From the NCBI RefSeq assembly GCF_009769385.1, contig NZ_VKAB01000021.1, positions 124,001 to 188,000 on the forward strand: 64,000 bases of DNA, written 5' to 3'. A program made the position numbers and the translations under genes. The notes beneath the pieces were generated by a model, which saw only the letters and a program-made list of their open reading frames with translations, had not been told where the DNA came from and did not search any database. Positions 43,159-52,271 of this stretch are shown here, piece by piece. The stretch is from Saccharothrix deserti. Its GTDB lineage: Bacteria > Actinomycetota > Actinomycetes > Mycobacteriales > Pseudonocardiaceae. The first letter of the stretch is position 1. Every line of letters starts with the position of its first letter.

Positions 43159-44027
43159 GTGTTGCACGACGACGTGACGCCCGCCGTGAACCCCTGCGAC
43201 GCCCACTCCGCCTGGTTGACCGGGCTGCCGTGCGAGTTCTTGTCCTGCGGCTCCTCCACGGCGTACTGGAAGTCGTCCGCCGCCTCCTGAGCCAACCCGG
43301 TCCCGATCGATTCGGACGCCGCCACCAGGAACATCCCGGCGAAGCAGTTGGCCTGCAGCTCGATCCGCCGCGACATCTCCAGCCCCGCCGGCGACTCCTC
43401 GCCCGCGGCCACGATCTTGCTGTCCGCCGCCCGCAGCATCCCCGTCAACGCCTGCACGTGGTGCCCGTACTCGTGCGCCAACGTCGCCAGGTGCGACCCC
43501 GCGCGCTCACCACCACCGTTGTCACGCAGCCGCCGCGTCGGCATGTAGATGGTCCTGTTGCGCCCGCAGTAGTACGCGACCGCCTCACTCTCCGCGGGCG
43601 CCGAACCGCACGGGCCCTCGGCCAGGTCCGGCGACGTGTCCAGCGCGGGCGGGTCGAACGGCAGGTTCGCCTGCTCCAGCACCGGCTGCCACGCGTTGTT
43701 CAGGCACGCCACCCCGGCCTCGTAGTACGCCGACAGCTCCGAATCCGACACCCCGAACCCCGGCAACGGGCACGCCACCGCGGGCAGCCGCGCGGGCGTC
43801 GTGAGCAGCGGGTGGTCGGCCAGCCGGTGCACCGCGCGCGGCCTGGGCGGCTCGGTCTCCGCGGGCTGGATGACGGGCGCGCCGGACACCGCCACCGCCC
43901 GGCCGCTGATCCGCTGGGACGTTTCGAGTTGCGTGATGCCCCCGAGACCCAGCACGCACAACACGATCATCGAGAACACGCCGATGAGGACGATCGGGTT
44001 GTTCTTGGGCTCCCCGGGCGTGTGCAC
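43128..44027 (-). CDS. Neutral zinc metallopeptidase, membrane-anchored
   Basis: The 299-residue protein has an N-terminal membrane helix (about 12-32) and an outer domain of the YpfJ-type putative neutral zinc metallopeptidase family. The zinc motif HEYGHH starts at His185, and RIELQANCFAG supplies the third ligand region, with its Glu near 221. Cysteines near 86, 106, 139 and 152 may form disulfides. GGAGG precedes the GTG at 44027. It follows a second, related peptidase by 15 bp, so the two form an operon. Confidence 0.88.
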   Translation of the reverse strand: MHTPGEPKNNPIVLIGVFSMIVLCVLGLGGITQLETSQRISGRAVAVSGAPVIQPAETEPPRPRAVHRLADHPLLTTPARLPAVACPLPGFGVSDSELSAYYEAGVACLNNAWQPVLEQANLPFDPPALDTSPDLAEGPCGSAPAESEAVAYYCGRNRTIYMPTRRLRDNGGGERAGSHLATLAHEYGHHVQALTGMLRAADSKIVAAGEESPAGLEMSRRIELQANCFAGMFLVAASESIGTGLAQEAADDFQYAVEEPQDKNSHGSPVNQAEWASQGFTAGVTSSCNTYAAPADAVG

Positions 44028-44042
44028 GGTCCTCCAGTCGGG

Positions 44043-45329
44043 TCAGCTGACGTCCGCCGCGCTCGCCACCCAAGTGTTGCACGCGCTCGTCACGTTGTTC
44101 TTGAAGCCGTGGTCCACCCACGCGGCGTTCCGCTCGGGCGCGCCGTGGTCCCGGTTGGGGTAGATCGGGTAGTCACCGCGGTTTCCCGCGTCCGTCAACG
44201 CCACCGAGATCACGTCGGCGGGAATCGCGCCGTGCGACAGGGGCGCCAGCGTCATCCCGCCGAAGCACGTCGCCTGGAGCTCCTTGCGCCGGTTGAGGTC
44301 GAGGCCTTCCGGGGTGTCCCAGCCGCCCTTCTCGTACTGCGCCTGGCCGGACGCCCGCAGGATGCCGGACAGCCACTGGATGTGGTGGCCGTACTCGTGC
44401 GCGAGCTGCCCCAGGTACTTGCCGGGGTGGTTCGGGTTCGCCGCGCCCTGCTCGTTGGCGTAGTGGTTCGGCGTCCAGTAGATCGTGCCGTCGCAGTACA
44501 TGGCGGTGCGGTCCGGGCCCATGGAGCCGCACGTGTTGGTGATCTGAGAGGTCACCATGACCAGCTCGACCGGCTGGTAGGGCAGGTTCGCGCGCTCGAA
44601 CGACGGCTTCCACATCGCCTCGATGCACGGCAGCGCGGCCCTCAGGAACTGGTCCTGACCGGCGGGCGAGTAGTCCATGGACGGCAGCGGGCAGCCATCG
44701 ATGTTGAACGCGCCCAGGCCCGCCGCGTGGATCGGGTTGTCGCCCAGGGCGATGACGGCCTTCGGGCCGGACTTCGGCGTGCTGGTCGACGTGGACCGCG
44801 TGCTGCTCTCGGTCGTGGTCGTCGTCGTGGTGGTGGTCTCCGTCGTCGGTTCCGGCGTGTACGTGTAGCTCGCGTACCCGGCGTTGCCCGAATCGCTCGC
44901 CTCCTTGGAACCGCTGGTCGCGGCCACGATGCCGATCGTGACGACACCGAGCACGAGGAAGCCGACCAGCAGCACCGCCACCAGCGGGCCCTTGCTCTTC
45001 TTGTGCGGCAGCGGCGGGTACGGCATCGGCGCCGGACCCCAGCCCGGAGGCGATCCGGGCGGCGGACCCCAGTTCGCGGGCGGCGGCTGCGGCGCGCCCA
45101 CAGGCGGGGGCGCGGCCATCGGGGGCGGCATCACGGGGGCCTGCTGCGGCCACGACTGCCGAGGTTGCGGACCGGTCGGCGGGGCCTGCGCCGGCGGCGG
45201 CTGCTGCGCCGGCCACTGGCGGGTCGGCTGGGGCTGCTGGGGTTGTCGGGGGTTCAGCGGGGCGGGCATCGGCGGCGGTCCGACCGGTCGTGGTGGCGGC
45301 CAGCCACCCGGCGGCGGTGGTTGCGTCAT
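44043..45329 (-). CDS. Neutral zinc metallopeptidase with proline-rich cytoplasmic head
   Basis: The 428-residue paralogue of the next gene has a cytoplasmic head of about 110 residues that is mostly Pro, Gln and Gly, one membrane helix (about 116-138), a Thr/Ser/Glu spacer and the peptidase domain. HEYGHH begins at His311 and RRKELQATCFGG follows with the third ligand region. The Pro-rich head may bind other envelope or division proteins. It faces the DUF2207 gene across 75 bp. Confidence 0.88.
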   Translation of the reverse strand: MTQPPPPGGWPPPRPVGPPPMPAPLNPRQPQQPQPTRQWPAQQPPPAQAPPTGPQPRQSWPQQAPVMPPPMAAPPPVGAPQPPPANWGPPPGSPPGWGPAPMPYPPLPHKKSKGPLVAVLLVGFLVLGVVTIGIVAATSGSKEASDSGNAGYASYTYTPEPTTETTTTTTTTTESSTRSTSTSTPKSGPKAVIALGDNPIHAAGLGAFNIDGCPLPSMDYSPAGQDQFLRAALPCIEAMWKPSFERANLPYQPVELVMVTSQITNTCGSMGPDRTAMYCDGTIYWTPNHYANEQGAANPNHPGKYLGQLAHEYGHHIQWLSGILRASGQAQYEKGGWDTPEGLDLNRRKELQATCFGGMTLAPLSHGAIPADVISVALTDAGNRGDYPIYPNRDHGAPERNAAWVDHGFKNNVTSACNTWVASAADVS

Positions 45330-45390
45330 CGCTGGTGGTCCCCCATATCGCGGATGCCCGAATCAGCACAAGAGCTTAGGCGAACTCCGC

Positions 45391-45396
45391 TATCCT
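45391..45396 (+). promoter_or_regulatory. -10 element TATCCT of a leaderless promoter
   Basis: TATCCT lies eight bases before the GTG at 45405, as before the M20 peptidase gene. Confidence 0.5.
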
Positions 45397-45404
45397 CCGC
45401 GGCC

Positions 45405-47054
45405 GTGTTGAAAAACTGGGGAGCGGCGGCCATCTGCGCGGTCGCGCTGTGCGCGGGTGCCGGCACAGCGTTGGCGCAGCCGAGCGGCACAGCCGGTCTG
45501 CCCGGAACGGTCGGCGCCGACGTGCGGCTCAAACTGGAGCGCGACGGCAGGCTGACCGTGACCGAGGTGGTCACCGTCCCCGAGGGCAGGACGGCCACGA
45601 GGGTCGTTCCGCTGCGCGTCTCCGTCGGCGCCGACCGCGACCGGGTGTTCCAGGTCAGCGACGTGGCCGTGGAGGGCAAGGGCACGGCTTCGGCATCGGC
45701 CGACGAGCTGACGATCGCGCTGCAGGCGGGCACGTCCACGGTCAAGTACGCCGTGGTGGGCACCGTCGCGAAGATCGGTGACACCCTGGAGGTGCGCTGG
45801 CAGCCCGCGAGCGGCTGGGACACCGCGCTCGACTCGGTGAAGGTCTCCGTGATCACGCCGGACGCGCCCAGGTCGGTGAACTGCCTGGCCGGCGAGCCGG
45901 GCACGGCCAAGCCGTGCACCAGCGCGGAGCTGGGCGACGGCCGCGGCGTGCGGGCGACCGAGATCAGCCTGGCCGCCGGTGAGCGGATCGACGTGGCGGT
46001 CGGGCTGCAGGAGGGCGCCGCGCCGGCCAACGCGCTGGTCGAGGAGACCTCCGGGCTGGCGGCGGCGTTCGCGCTGACCCCCGCGACCGGCGCCGGACTC
46101 GGTGGGCTGGTCCTGCTGCTGCTCGGCGGCGGGTTGTCGTTGTGGTACCTCCGCGGACGTGACGCGCGGGCGTTGGCCGGTGACGTCGGGCCGGTGAACG
46201 TGCTGGTCACCGACGGTTCCGGGCGGATGGCGTTCGCCTCGCCGGACGGGGTGCTGCCCGGTCAGGTCGGGACCGTGGTGGACGAGCACGTGGACGTGGT
46301 CGACGTGACCGCGACGATCGTGGACCTCGCGGTGCGCAACTACGTGTGGATCGAGGAGGTCGACGGGCACGACTGGCGGTTCGTGCGGCGCAACCCGGCC
46401 GACCCTTCGCTGTCCGGGTACGAGCGCGCGGTGTACGACGCCTTGTTGCCCGACGGAGTGGACGCGGTGCTGTTGTCCGAGCTCAGGGGCAGGCGGATCG
46501 ACCTGTCTCGCGTGCGGGACGAGTTGTACGCCGACGTGGTGGCCAAGAACTGGTTCGCCCGGCGGCCGGACGCCGAGCGCAGCCTGTGGTGGTGGGCCGG
46601 GGGCGCGCTGGGGCTGGTCGGTGTGGTGCTGACGGTGGTGTTGGCGCTGGTCGGCGGGGCGGCGTTGTTCGGATTGGCGGTCGTGGTGGCCGGTGTGGCG
46701 CTGGCCGTGGGCGCGCGTTCCATGCCCGCTCGGACCAAGCGCGGCAGTGCCTTGTTGGAGCACGTGCGGGGGTTGCGCGGGTATCTGCACACGGCGACGC
46801 CCCAGGACATCCCTGATTCCGATCGGGAGATGGTGTTCTCGCGGTCGCTGCCCTACGCGGTCGTGCTGGGGGAGACGGAGCGGTGGCTGGCGACGTTCGC
46901 CGGCACGCGGCCGGGGCTGTACTGGTTCGGCGAGGCCGAGGAGGGCGGAGAGAGCGGGGACCTGCGGCGGTTCGCGCAGCGGTTCCCGGCGTTCCTCGGT
47001 GCGCTGGACGGTGTGCTGGCACAGGCCGGCCACCTGCGGTCGCTGCGGGGCTGA
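45405..47054 (+). CDS. DUF2207 membrane protein
   Basis: The 549-residue protein has a signal peptide (about 1-25, ending TALA-Q), an outer beta-rich domain typical of DUF2207, a membrane helix near 229-249, a cytoplasmic domain, two further helices near 391-432 and a C-terminal cytoplasmic domain (MVFSRSLPYAVVLGETERWL). The function of DUF2207 is unknown. GTG 45405 is followed at once by TTG, which could also start it. It is divergent from the zinc-peptidase operon. Confidence 0.85.
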   Translation: MLKNWGAAAICAVALCAGAGTALAQPSGTAGLPGTVGADVRLKLERDGRLTVTEVVTVPEGRTATRVVPLRVSVGADRDRVFQVSDVAVEGKGTASASADELTIALQAGTSTVKYAVVGTVAKIGDTLEVRWQPASGWDTALDSVKVSVITPDAPRSVNCLAGEPGTAKPCTSAELGDGRGVRATEISLAAGERIDVAVGLQEGAAPANALVEETSGLAAAFALTPATGAGLGGLVLLLLGGGLSLWYLRGRDARALAGDVGPVNVLVTDGSGRMAFASPDGVLPGQVGTVVDEHVDVVDVTATIVDLAVRNYVWIEEVDGHDWRFVRRNPADPSLSGYERAVYDALLPDGVDAVLLSELRGRRIDLSRVRDELYADVVAKNWFARRPDAERSLWWWAGGALGLVGVVLTVVLALVGGAALFGLAVVVAGVALAVGARSMPARTKRGSALLEHVRGLRGYLHTATPQDIPDSDREMVFSRSLPYAVVLGETERWLATFAGTRPGLYWFGEAEEGGESGDLRRFAQRFPAFLGALDGVLAQAGHLRSLRG

Positions 47055-47088
47055 CCCGCTTTTCACTCGAAAGTGATCTTGCCATCCA

Positions 47089-47104
47089 TCGAACGCCAGT
47101 TCGA
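47089..47104. promoter_or_regulatory. LexA (SOS) box
   Basis: TCGAAC-GCCA-GTTCGA is a second exact match to the mycobacterial LexA consensus. It lies 35 bp after the DUF2207 stop and about 290 bp before the M16 gene, so the target is not obvious. A small unannotated transcript could begin here. Confidence 0.7.
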
Positions 47105-47379
47105 CAACTGAGCCGTCCCCAGAACGCAAGCCCGCGGGCGGCAGGCGAGGGTTCCGAGGACGTAGGCCGAAACCACCCCGGTGTCCACACGCGCCGGCTC
47201 CACCGGGTGGGTGGTCTGTTGAGACGGGCAGTGGTCCGGGCCGGGCACGGCGTGTTCCCGGTACCGGATCGACCGTCGACGCGCTGGTCGGCCGGTCCGA
47301 ACCCGGTCGGTTCGCGTTGGGCGTAGCAGGGGGTCGTCGCGGGTGGGCGACCATCGAGCCCGGTGGTGGTGTGAACCCG

Positions 47380-47385
47380 TAGGCT
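47380..47385 (+). promoter_or_regulatory. -10 element TAGGCT of a leaderless promoter
   Basis: TAGGCT lies six bases before the ATG at 47392, the first gene of the M16-M16-NudC operon. Confidence 0.55.
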
Positions 47386-47391
47386 GCGTTC

Positions 47392-48690
47392 ATGGCGCTA
47401 CCCGAACTGCACAGGTTCACGCTTCCCAACGGTCTGCGGGTGGTGCTCGCACCCGACCGCAGCGCCCCGGTCGTCGGGGTGAGCGTGCACTACGACGTGG
47501 GCTTCCGCTCCGAGCCCGAGGGGCGGACGGGGTTCGCTCACCTCTTCGAGCACCTCATGTTCCAGGGCAGCGAGAGCCTGGAGAAGCTGGCCCACTTCCG
47601 GCACGTGCAGTCCTCGGGCGGCACGTTCAACGGGTCCACGCACCCCGACTACACCGACTACTACCAGGTGCTGCCGTCGGCGGCCCTGGAGCGGGCTCTG
47701 TTCCTCGAGGCGGACCGCATGCGGGCGCCCAAGATCACCGAAGAGAACCTGCGCAACCAGATCGACGTGGTGAAGGAGGAGATTCGACTCAACGTGCTGA
47801 ACCGGCCGTACGGGGGGTTCCCGTGGATCCTCCTGCCACCGGTCCTGTTCCAGACCTTCCCGAACGCGCACAACGGCTACGGCGACTTCACCGACCTGGA
47901 GAACGCCACCGTGGACGACTGCGCCGCGTTCTTCGACACCTACTACGCGCCGGGCAACGCCGTGCTGACGGTGGCGGGCGACTTCGACCCCGAAGGGGCG
48001 AAGGCACTCGTCGAGAAGCACTTCGGTGACGTGCCCGCCCGTCCGGTGCCGCCCCGGCCGTCGTTCGCCGAGGCAGCGCCGAAGGGCGAGCTGCGCGCCG
48101 AGCACACCGACAAGCACGCGCCGATGCCCGCCATCGCCCTGGGCTACCGCATCCCGGACCCGGTGACCGAGGTGGAGGGCTACCTCACCTACCTGGTGCT
48201 GGCCGGTGTGCTGACCGACGGCGACGGGTCGCGGCTCCAGCAGCGGCTGGTGCACCGCGACGCGATCGTGGTGGACGTCGGCGCCGGGTGCGGTCTGTTC
48301 GGGCCGTTGGAGGCGCGCGACCCCGACACGTTCAGCATCACCGCGATCCACCCGCCGGAGGTCACCTCCGAGGACGTCATCGCGGCGGTGGACGAGGAGC
48401 TGCTGAAGTTGGCCGAGGAAGGGCCGACGGAGCAGGAACTGGCGAAGGTCACCGCCCGCTGGGTGTCCACCATGCACCGCGAGCACGACCGGCTGACCAG
48501 CCGGACGCTGGGTCTCGGGTCGGCCGAGCTGCTGTTCGGGCGGGCCGAGCTGCTCTACGACCTGCCGGAGAAGCTGTCCCGCATCACCACCGACGAGGTC
48601 GCCGCGGCGGCCAAGGCGCTGCGGCCGGACTCGCGCGCCGTCCTGATCCTCAACCCTGCTGACACCGCTGTTGACGGAGGTACCGAGTGA
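47392..48690 (+). CDS. M16-family zinc peptidase, catalytic subunit
   Basis: The 432-residue protein carries the inverted zinc motif HLFEH (His50, Glu53, His54), with a further Glu ligand in the VVKEEIRLN helix near 130. It has the two homologous halves of about 220 residues expected of M16B peptidases. It likely works with the next gene product as a heterodimer that degrades or trims peptides. No signal peptide is present, so it should be cytoplasmic. Its stop overlaps the partner start (GTGA). Confidence 0.92.
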   Translation: MALPELHRFTLPNGLRVVLAPDRSAPVVGVSVHYDVGFRSEPEGRTGFAHLFEHLMFQGSESLEKLAHFRHVQSSGGTFNGSTHPDYTDYYQVLPSAALERALFLEADRMRAPKITEENLRNQIDVVKEEIRLNVLNRPYGGFPWILLPPVLFQTFPNAHNGYGDFTDLENATVDDCAAFFDTYYAPGNAVLTVAGDFDPEGAKALVEKHFGDVPARPVPPRPSFAEAAPKGELRAEHTDKHAPMPAIALGYRIPDPVTEVEGYLTYLVLAGVLTDGDGSRLQQRLVHRDAIVVDVGAGCGLFGPLEARDPDTFSITAIHPPEVTSEDVIAAVDEELLKLAEEGPTEQELAKVTARWVSTMHREHDRLTSRTLGLGSAELLFGRAELLYDLPEKLSRITTDEVAAAAKALRPDSRAVLILNPADTAVDGGTE

Positions 48691-50075
48691 GCGCCCCGAC
48701 CAAGCACCGCAGTGCCGAGGAGATCGGCCGCACGGCGCTCGGGCCTCGCCCGTTCCCCGAGCTGGGCGAGCAGCGGGCGGCCGCGGACCTGGACACCGTC
48801 GACACGACGCTGGCCAACGGCCTGCGCGTGATCGCGGTGCGCCGGTCGTCGGTGCCGCTGGTGGAAGTGCGGCTGCGGATCCCGTTCGGCGACCCGGCGT
48901 CGACCAGCGTCGGCTCGACGCACTCGGCGCGCGCCGAGGTGCTGGCGAACACCGTGCTCACCGGCACGTCGACCCGCAGCCGGGTCGACGTGGACACCGA
49001 GCTGGCGCTCGTCGGCGGCGAGCTGGACGCGGTGGTCGACCCGGAGCGGCTGGCGTTCTCCGGCAACGCGCTGGTGTCCGGTTTCGGCACCGTGCTGGAC
49101 GTGCTGCGCGACGTGCTCACCGGCGCGACCTACCCGGTCGAGGAGGTCGAGCGGGAGCGGGCGCGGCTGGTGGAGCGGATCCGGCTGGCGCGGTCGCAGC
49201 CGAACGTGATCGCGCGGGAGGCGCTGCAGCGCCACCTGTACGGCGACCACCCGTTCGCCAAGGAGATGCCCGAGGCGGACGAGGTCGCGGCGGTGACGCG
49301 GGACGACGTGCTCGCGCTGCACTCGTCGGCCGTGCTGCCGCGCGGGTCGGTGCTGGTCGTCGTGGGCGACGTGGAGCCGGACGCGGCGGTGCGCGCGGTC
49401 GAGGGCGCGCTGGGCGGCTGGACCGGTGACGGCACCGCGGTCACGTTGTCGCCGCTGCCGGTCGTGCAGGGCGGCGACGTGCTGCTGGTGCACCGGCCCG
49501 GCGCCGTGCAGTCGCAGATCCGGCTCGCCGGGCGCGGCTTGGAGCGCACCGACGAGCGGTACCCGGCGTTGCAGCTGGCGAACCTGGTGTTCGGCGGGTT
49601 CTTCTCCTCCCGGCTGGTGGAGAACATCCGCGAGGACAAGGGCTACACCTACAGCGCCCGGTCGCACCCGGAGTTCACGCCGGGTGGGGCGACGCTGCTG
49701 GTGGACGCCGACACGGCGAGCGAGGTGACCGCGGCGGCGCTGCTGGAGACCCGGTACGAGCTGGGTCGGCTGGGCCTGGTGCCGCCGTCGGACTCCGAGG
49801 TCGACACCGCGCGCCGGTACGCGATCGGGTCGCTGCTGACCGCGACCTCGTCGCAGGGCGGGTTGGCGTCGTTCCTGGTGAACCTCGCCGGCCTGGGGTT
49901 GGGCGTGGAGTGGTTCCTCGGGCACCCGGAACGGCTGGCGCAGGTCACCGTCGAGCAGGTCACCGAGGTGGCGCTGGAGTTCTTCGCGCCGAGTTCGTTC
50001 ACCGGCGTGCTGGTGGGCGACGCGGAACTGCTGGCCCCGCAGCTGCGGGCGCTGGGCGGTGTGACCCTGCCGTGA
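48687..50075 (+). CDS. M16-family peptidase-like protein, non-catalytic partner
   Basis: The 462-residue protein has the M16 fold, but at the place of HxxEH it reads SARAEVLAN, so zinc cannot be bound. It keeps the C-terminal substrate-binding R/Y region (DKGYTYSARSHPE near 315-330). Bacterial M16 pairs of one active and one inactive subunit are known. It overlaps both neighbours by GTGA, which supports balanced production with the active subunit. Confidence 0.9.
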   Translation: MSAPTKHRSAEEIGRTALGPRPFPELGEQRAAADLDTVDTTLANGLRVIAVRRSSVPLVEVRLRIPFGDPASTSVGSTHSARAEVLANTVLTGTSTRSRVDVDTELALVGGELDAVVDPERLAFSGNALVSGFGTVLDVLRDVLTGATYPVEEVERERARLVERIRLARSQPNVIAREALQRHLYGDHPFAKEMPEADEVAAVTRDDVLALHSSAVLPRGSVLVVVGDVEPDAAVRAVEGALGGWTGDGTAVTLSPLPVVQGGDVLLVHRPGAVQSQIRLAGRGLERTDERYPALQLANLVFGGFFSSRLVENIREDKGYTYSARSHPEFTPGGATLLVDADTASEVTAAALLETRYELGRLGLVPPSDSEVDTARRYAIGSLLTATSSQGGLASFLVNLAGLGLGVEWFLGHPERLAQVTVEQVTEVALEFFAPSSFTGVLVGDAELLAPQLRALGGVTLP

Positions 50076-51022
50076 GCTTCGAGCTGGTGGAACTGCCGGC
50101 CCTGTCGAGGTTCACCGTGGACCGCCGGGAGCCGTTGCGCGGCGACGCGCAGCGCATCGCGCAGTTGTGGCCGAAGGCGCGTGTCCTCACGGTGGACGCG
50201 CACGGTCGGACGTTGGTGGCCGACCAGGCATCGCGCCTGGTCGACCGCCCCGCCACCGAGTTCGGTGACGGTCCGCCGGACACCGCCGTGCTGCTCGGCG
50301 AGCAGGACGGCGTGGCGTACTGGGCGGTTCCGCTGACCGAGGACGAGACGGACGTCTCGGCGCCCACCGGTCGGGCCTGGTTCAACCCGGAGCTGACGGA
50401 CGAGCCGCAGTGGCTCGACCTGCGGGCGTGCGGCGCGTTGCTGGACGACACCGGCGCGGGCCTGTTCACGTCGGCGGTGTCGTTGTTCCACTGGCACCGG
50501 TCGGCGAGGTTCTGCGCGGCGTGCGGCGGGCCGACGGAGTCGGTCAAGGCGGGTTGGACGCGGGTCTGCGCGCAGTGCGGACGCGAGGAGTACCCGCGCA
50601 CCGACGCGGCGGTGATCTGCCTGGTCCACGACGGCGCGGACCAGGTGCTGCTCGCCCGCGGCGAGGGGTGGCCCGAGGGGCGTTACTCGGTGCTGGCCGG
50701 GTTCGTCGAGGCCGGCGAGTCGCTGGAGGCGTGCGTGGCGCGGGAGATCGTGGAGGAGGTCGGCGTCGAGGTCAGCGGTATCCGCTACCTCGGGAGCCAG
50801 CCGTGGCCGTTCCCGCGGTCGTTGATGGTGGGGTTCGAGGCGGTGGCCGACCCGACCGACCCGTTGCGGCTCGCGGACGGTGAGATCGCCCAGGCCAGGT
50901 GGGTCAGTCGGGCCGACGTGCGGCGGGCGCTCGCCGAGCCGGGCAGCGTGCCGGACCTGCTGCTCGCGCCGGGGGCGTCCATCGCCTACCGGATGATCCA
51001 GTCGTGGGCCGCCGTCGGCTGA
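50072..51022 (+). CDS. nudC: NAD(+) diphosphatase / RNA decapping hydrolase NudC
   Basis: The 316-residue enzyme has an N-terminal beta domain, a zinc ribbon with Cys148, Cys151, Cys166 and Cys169, and a Nudix box at about 210-232 (GFVEAGESLEACVAREIVEE). The NudC signature SQPWPFPRS follows near 245. It hydrolyses NADH/NAD and removes NAD caps from RNA. The homologue also lies downstream of the channel gene in mycobacteria (Rv3199c, from memory). It overlaps the M16 gene stop by GTGA. Confidence 0.95.
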   Translation: MSFELVELPALSRFTVDRREPLRGDAQRIAQLWPKARVLTVDAHGRTLVADQASRLVDRPATEFGDGPPDTAVLLGEQDGVAYWAVPLTEDETDVSAPTGRAWFNPELTDEPQWLDLRACGALLDDTGAGLFTSAVSLFHWHRSARFCAACGGPTESVKAGWTRVCAQCGREEYPRTDAAVICLVHDGADQVLLARGEGWPEGRYSVLAGFVEAGESLEACVAREIVEEVGVEVSGIRYLGSQPWPFPRSLMVGFEAVADPTDPLRLADGEIAQARWVSRADVRRALAEPGSVPDLLLAPGASIAYRMIQSWAAVG

Positions 51023-51031
51023 CCCGGCTGG

Positions 51032-51847
51032 TCAGGCGGGTTGTGCCTGGAGCAGTTCCGGCCAGGCCAACCCGCGCACGAAGTCCGCGTAGCGGTGCCA
51101 GGTGATCTCCGGCAGTTCGGCGTGCAGCCGGGGTAGGTCGATGTCGGTGCCCACCTCGGTGAAGTAGCCGAACATCGCGGCCAGGTCCGCCGAGTAGCGC
51201 GCCACCACGTCCAACGGCGGGCAGTGGTGGCGGATCGGGTGGCCGATGGCGGCCGTCAGCGCTTCGGCCATGGCCGCCGGGGTGAGGGTTTCACCGGCCA
51301 GGTCGAGGCGCCTGCCCGCGAAGCGGTCGGGTTGTTCCAGTGCCAGGGCCGCGACGTCGGCGATGTCGCGCACGGCGACCAGGTGCAGTTCGCGGTCGGA
51401 CGGCAGGGGCAGGTGGAACGTGCCCTCGCGGAGGCCGTTCAGCGTCCAGTCGCCGAACTTGTCGTCGATGAACGCCGCCGGTCCGAGAACCGTCCACCGC
51501 GGACCGGCGGTGACCAGGTGTTCCTCGATGCGCTGCTTGCTGTCGAAGTGCGGGATGCCCGTGCCGCGGTCGGCGTTGGACGCCGAGGTGAACACGATGT
51601 GCTCCACGTCCCGGGCGGCGTCGATCAGAGCGATGCCGTGGCGGGTCTCGGCGTCTGTGTCGGTGCCGAACGGTGTGGTGACGGCGAAGACCGAGCGGAC
51701 GCCGTGCAGCGCCGTGCGCAGTGAGGTCGGGTCCTCGAAGTCGCCGTGCGCGATGTCCGCTCCCAGGCGCTGGAGTTCTTGTGCGGCAGGGCTTTGCGGG
51801 TTGCGGGTGAGGGCATGGAACAGCGGATCGAGGCCGTGGCCGGGTGT
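51032..51847 (-). pseudogene. NmrA-like NAD(P)-binding oxidoreductase lacking its N-terminus
   Basis: The frame encodes a recognisable NmrA/SDR sequence from HALTRNPQSPAAQELQRLGA on, through VEHIVFTSASNAD and the tail FVRGLAWPELLQ. The first 30-35 residues, which should hold the GxTGxxG nucleotide loop, are missing: only about ten unrelated codons precede HALTRN before a TGA at 51848-51850. No ATG, GTG or TTG is available before GTG 51607, which would give a 191-residue fragment. The break falls exactly where the divergent MarR gene begins, so a deletion probably removed both 5' ends. Confidence 0.75.
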
Positions 51848-52210
51848 TCACTGCTCGAACACGAGGCCCTGTACCGGATCGACATGAACGGGCGCCTGCT
51901 GATGTCCGAGTTGTCGGACCTGCTCGCGGTCAGCCCCAGCGGTGTCACACGATTGATCGAACGGCTGGTCCGGCGCGGCTGGGTCGCGCGTGAGCAGCCG
52001 CCGGAGAACCGCCGGGTCGTGTACGCGGTGCTGACCGACGACGGGCGGCGGGTGTTGGCCGCCACGAGCGCCCCCGCGTACCGCGAGTCGGTGGCCGAGG
52101 AGTTCGCCGCGCCGCTGAGTGACCGCGATGTCACGGATCTGAAGCGCATCGGGCGGAAACTGTTGGAGGCGCACGGCAAATGGGACACCAAGCGGTTCGC
52201 GACCGACTAA
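51815..52210 (+). CDS. MarR-family transcriptional regulator, N-terminus shortened
   Basis: The 131-residue product has the MarR winged helix: LLMSELSDLLAVSPSGVTRL as the recognition region, GWVAREQPPENRRVVYAVLTDDG as the wing and C-terminal dimer helices. The usual first helix is reduced; homology begins at MEQRIEAVAG, with ATG 51815 opposite the His codon where the NmrA-like gene starts. It may still bind DNA but could dimerise poorly. A longer in-frame start at 51746 would run through NmrA coding sequence. Confidence 0.75.
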   Translation: MEQRIEAVAGCSLLEHEALYRIDMNGRLLMSELSDLLAVSPSGVTRLIERLVRRGWVAREQPPENRRVVYAVLTDDGRRVLAATSAPAYRESVAEEFAAPLSDRDVTDLKRIGRKLLEAHGKWDTKRFATD

Positions 52211-52271
52211 CGTCGGCAGTCCGACCCGCCCGTGTGGCGGCCGTGGTCCTACTCGCCCGTTGGGGGTCGCC

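Larger units (their letters stand above)
47055..47391. other. 337-bp gap holding an SOS box and no clear gene
   Basis: TCACTCGAAAGTGA near 47062 is a short stem. The exact LexA-type box lies at 47089-47104. A 61-residue minus-strand frame (47063-47248) has no recognisable features and would have the box inside it. The -10 of the M16 gene is at 47380. Confidence 0.55.

Noticed and set aside
43074-45404. Upstream extension of the DUF2207 frame
   Set aside because: It is an open shadow frame opposite two zinc peptidase genes; DUF2207 homology and a signal peptide start only at 45405.
47063-47248. 61-residue minus-strand gene
   Set aside because: It has no family features or ribosome-binding site, and it would place the LexA box inside its own coding region.
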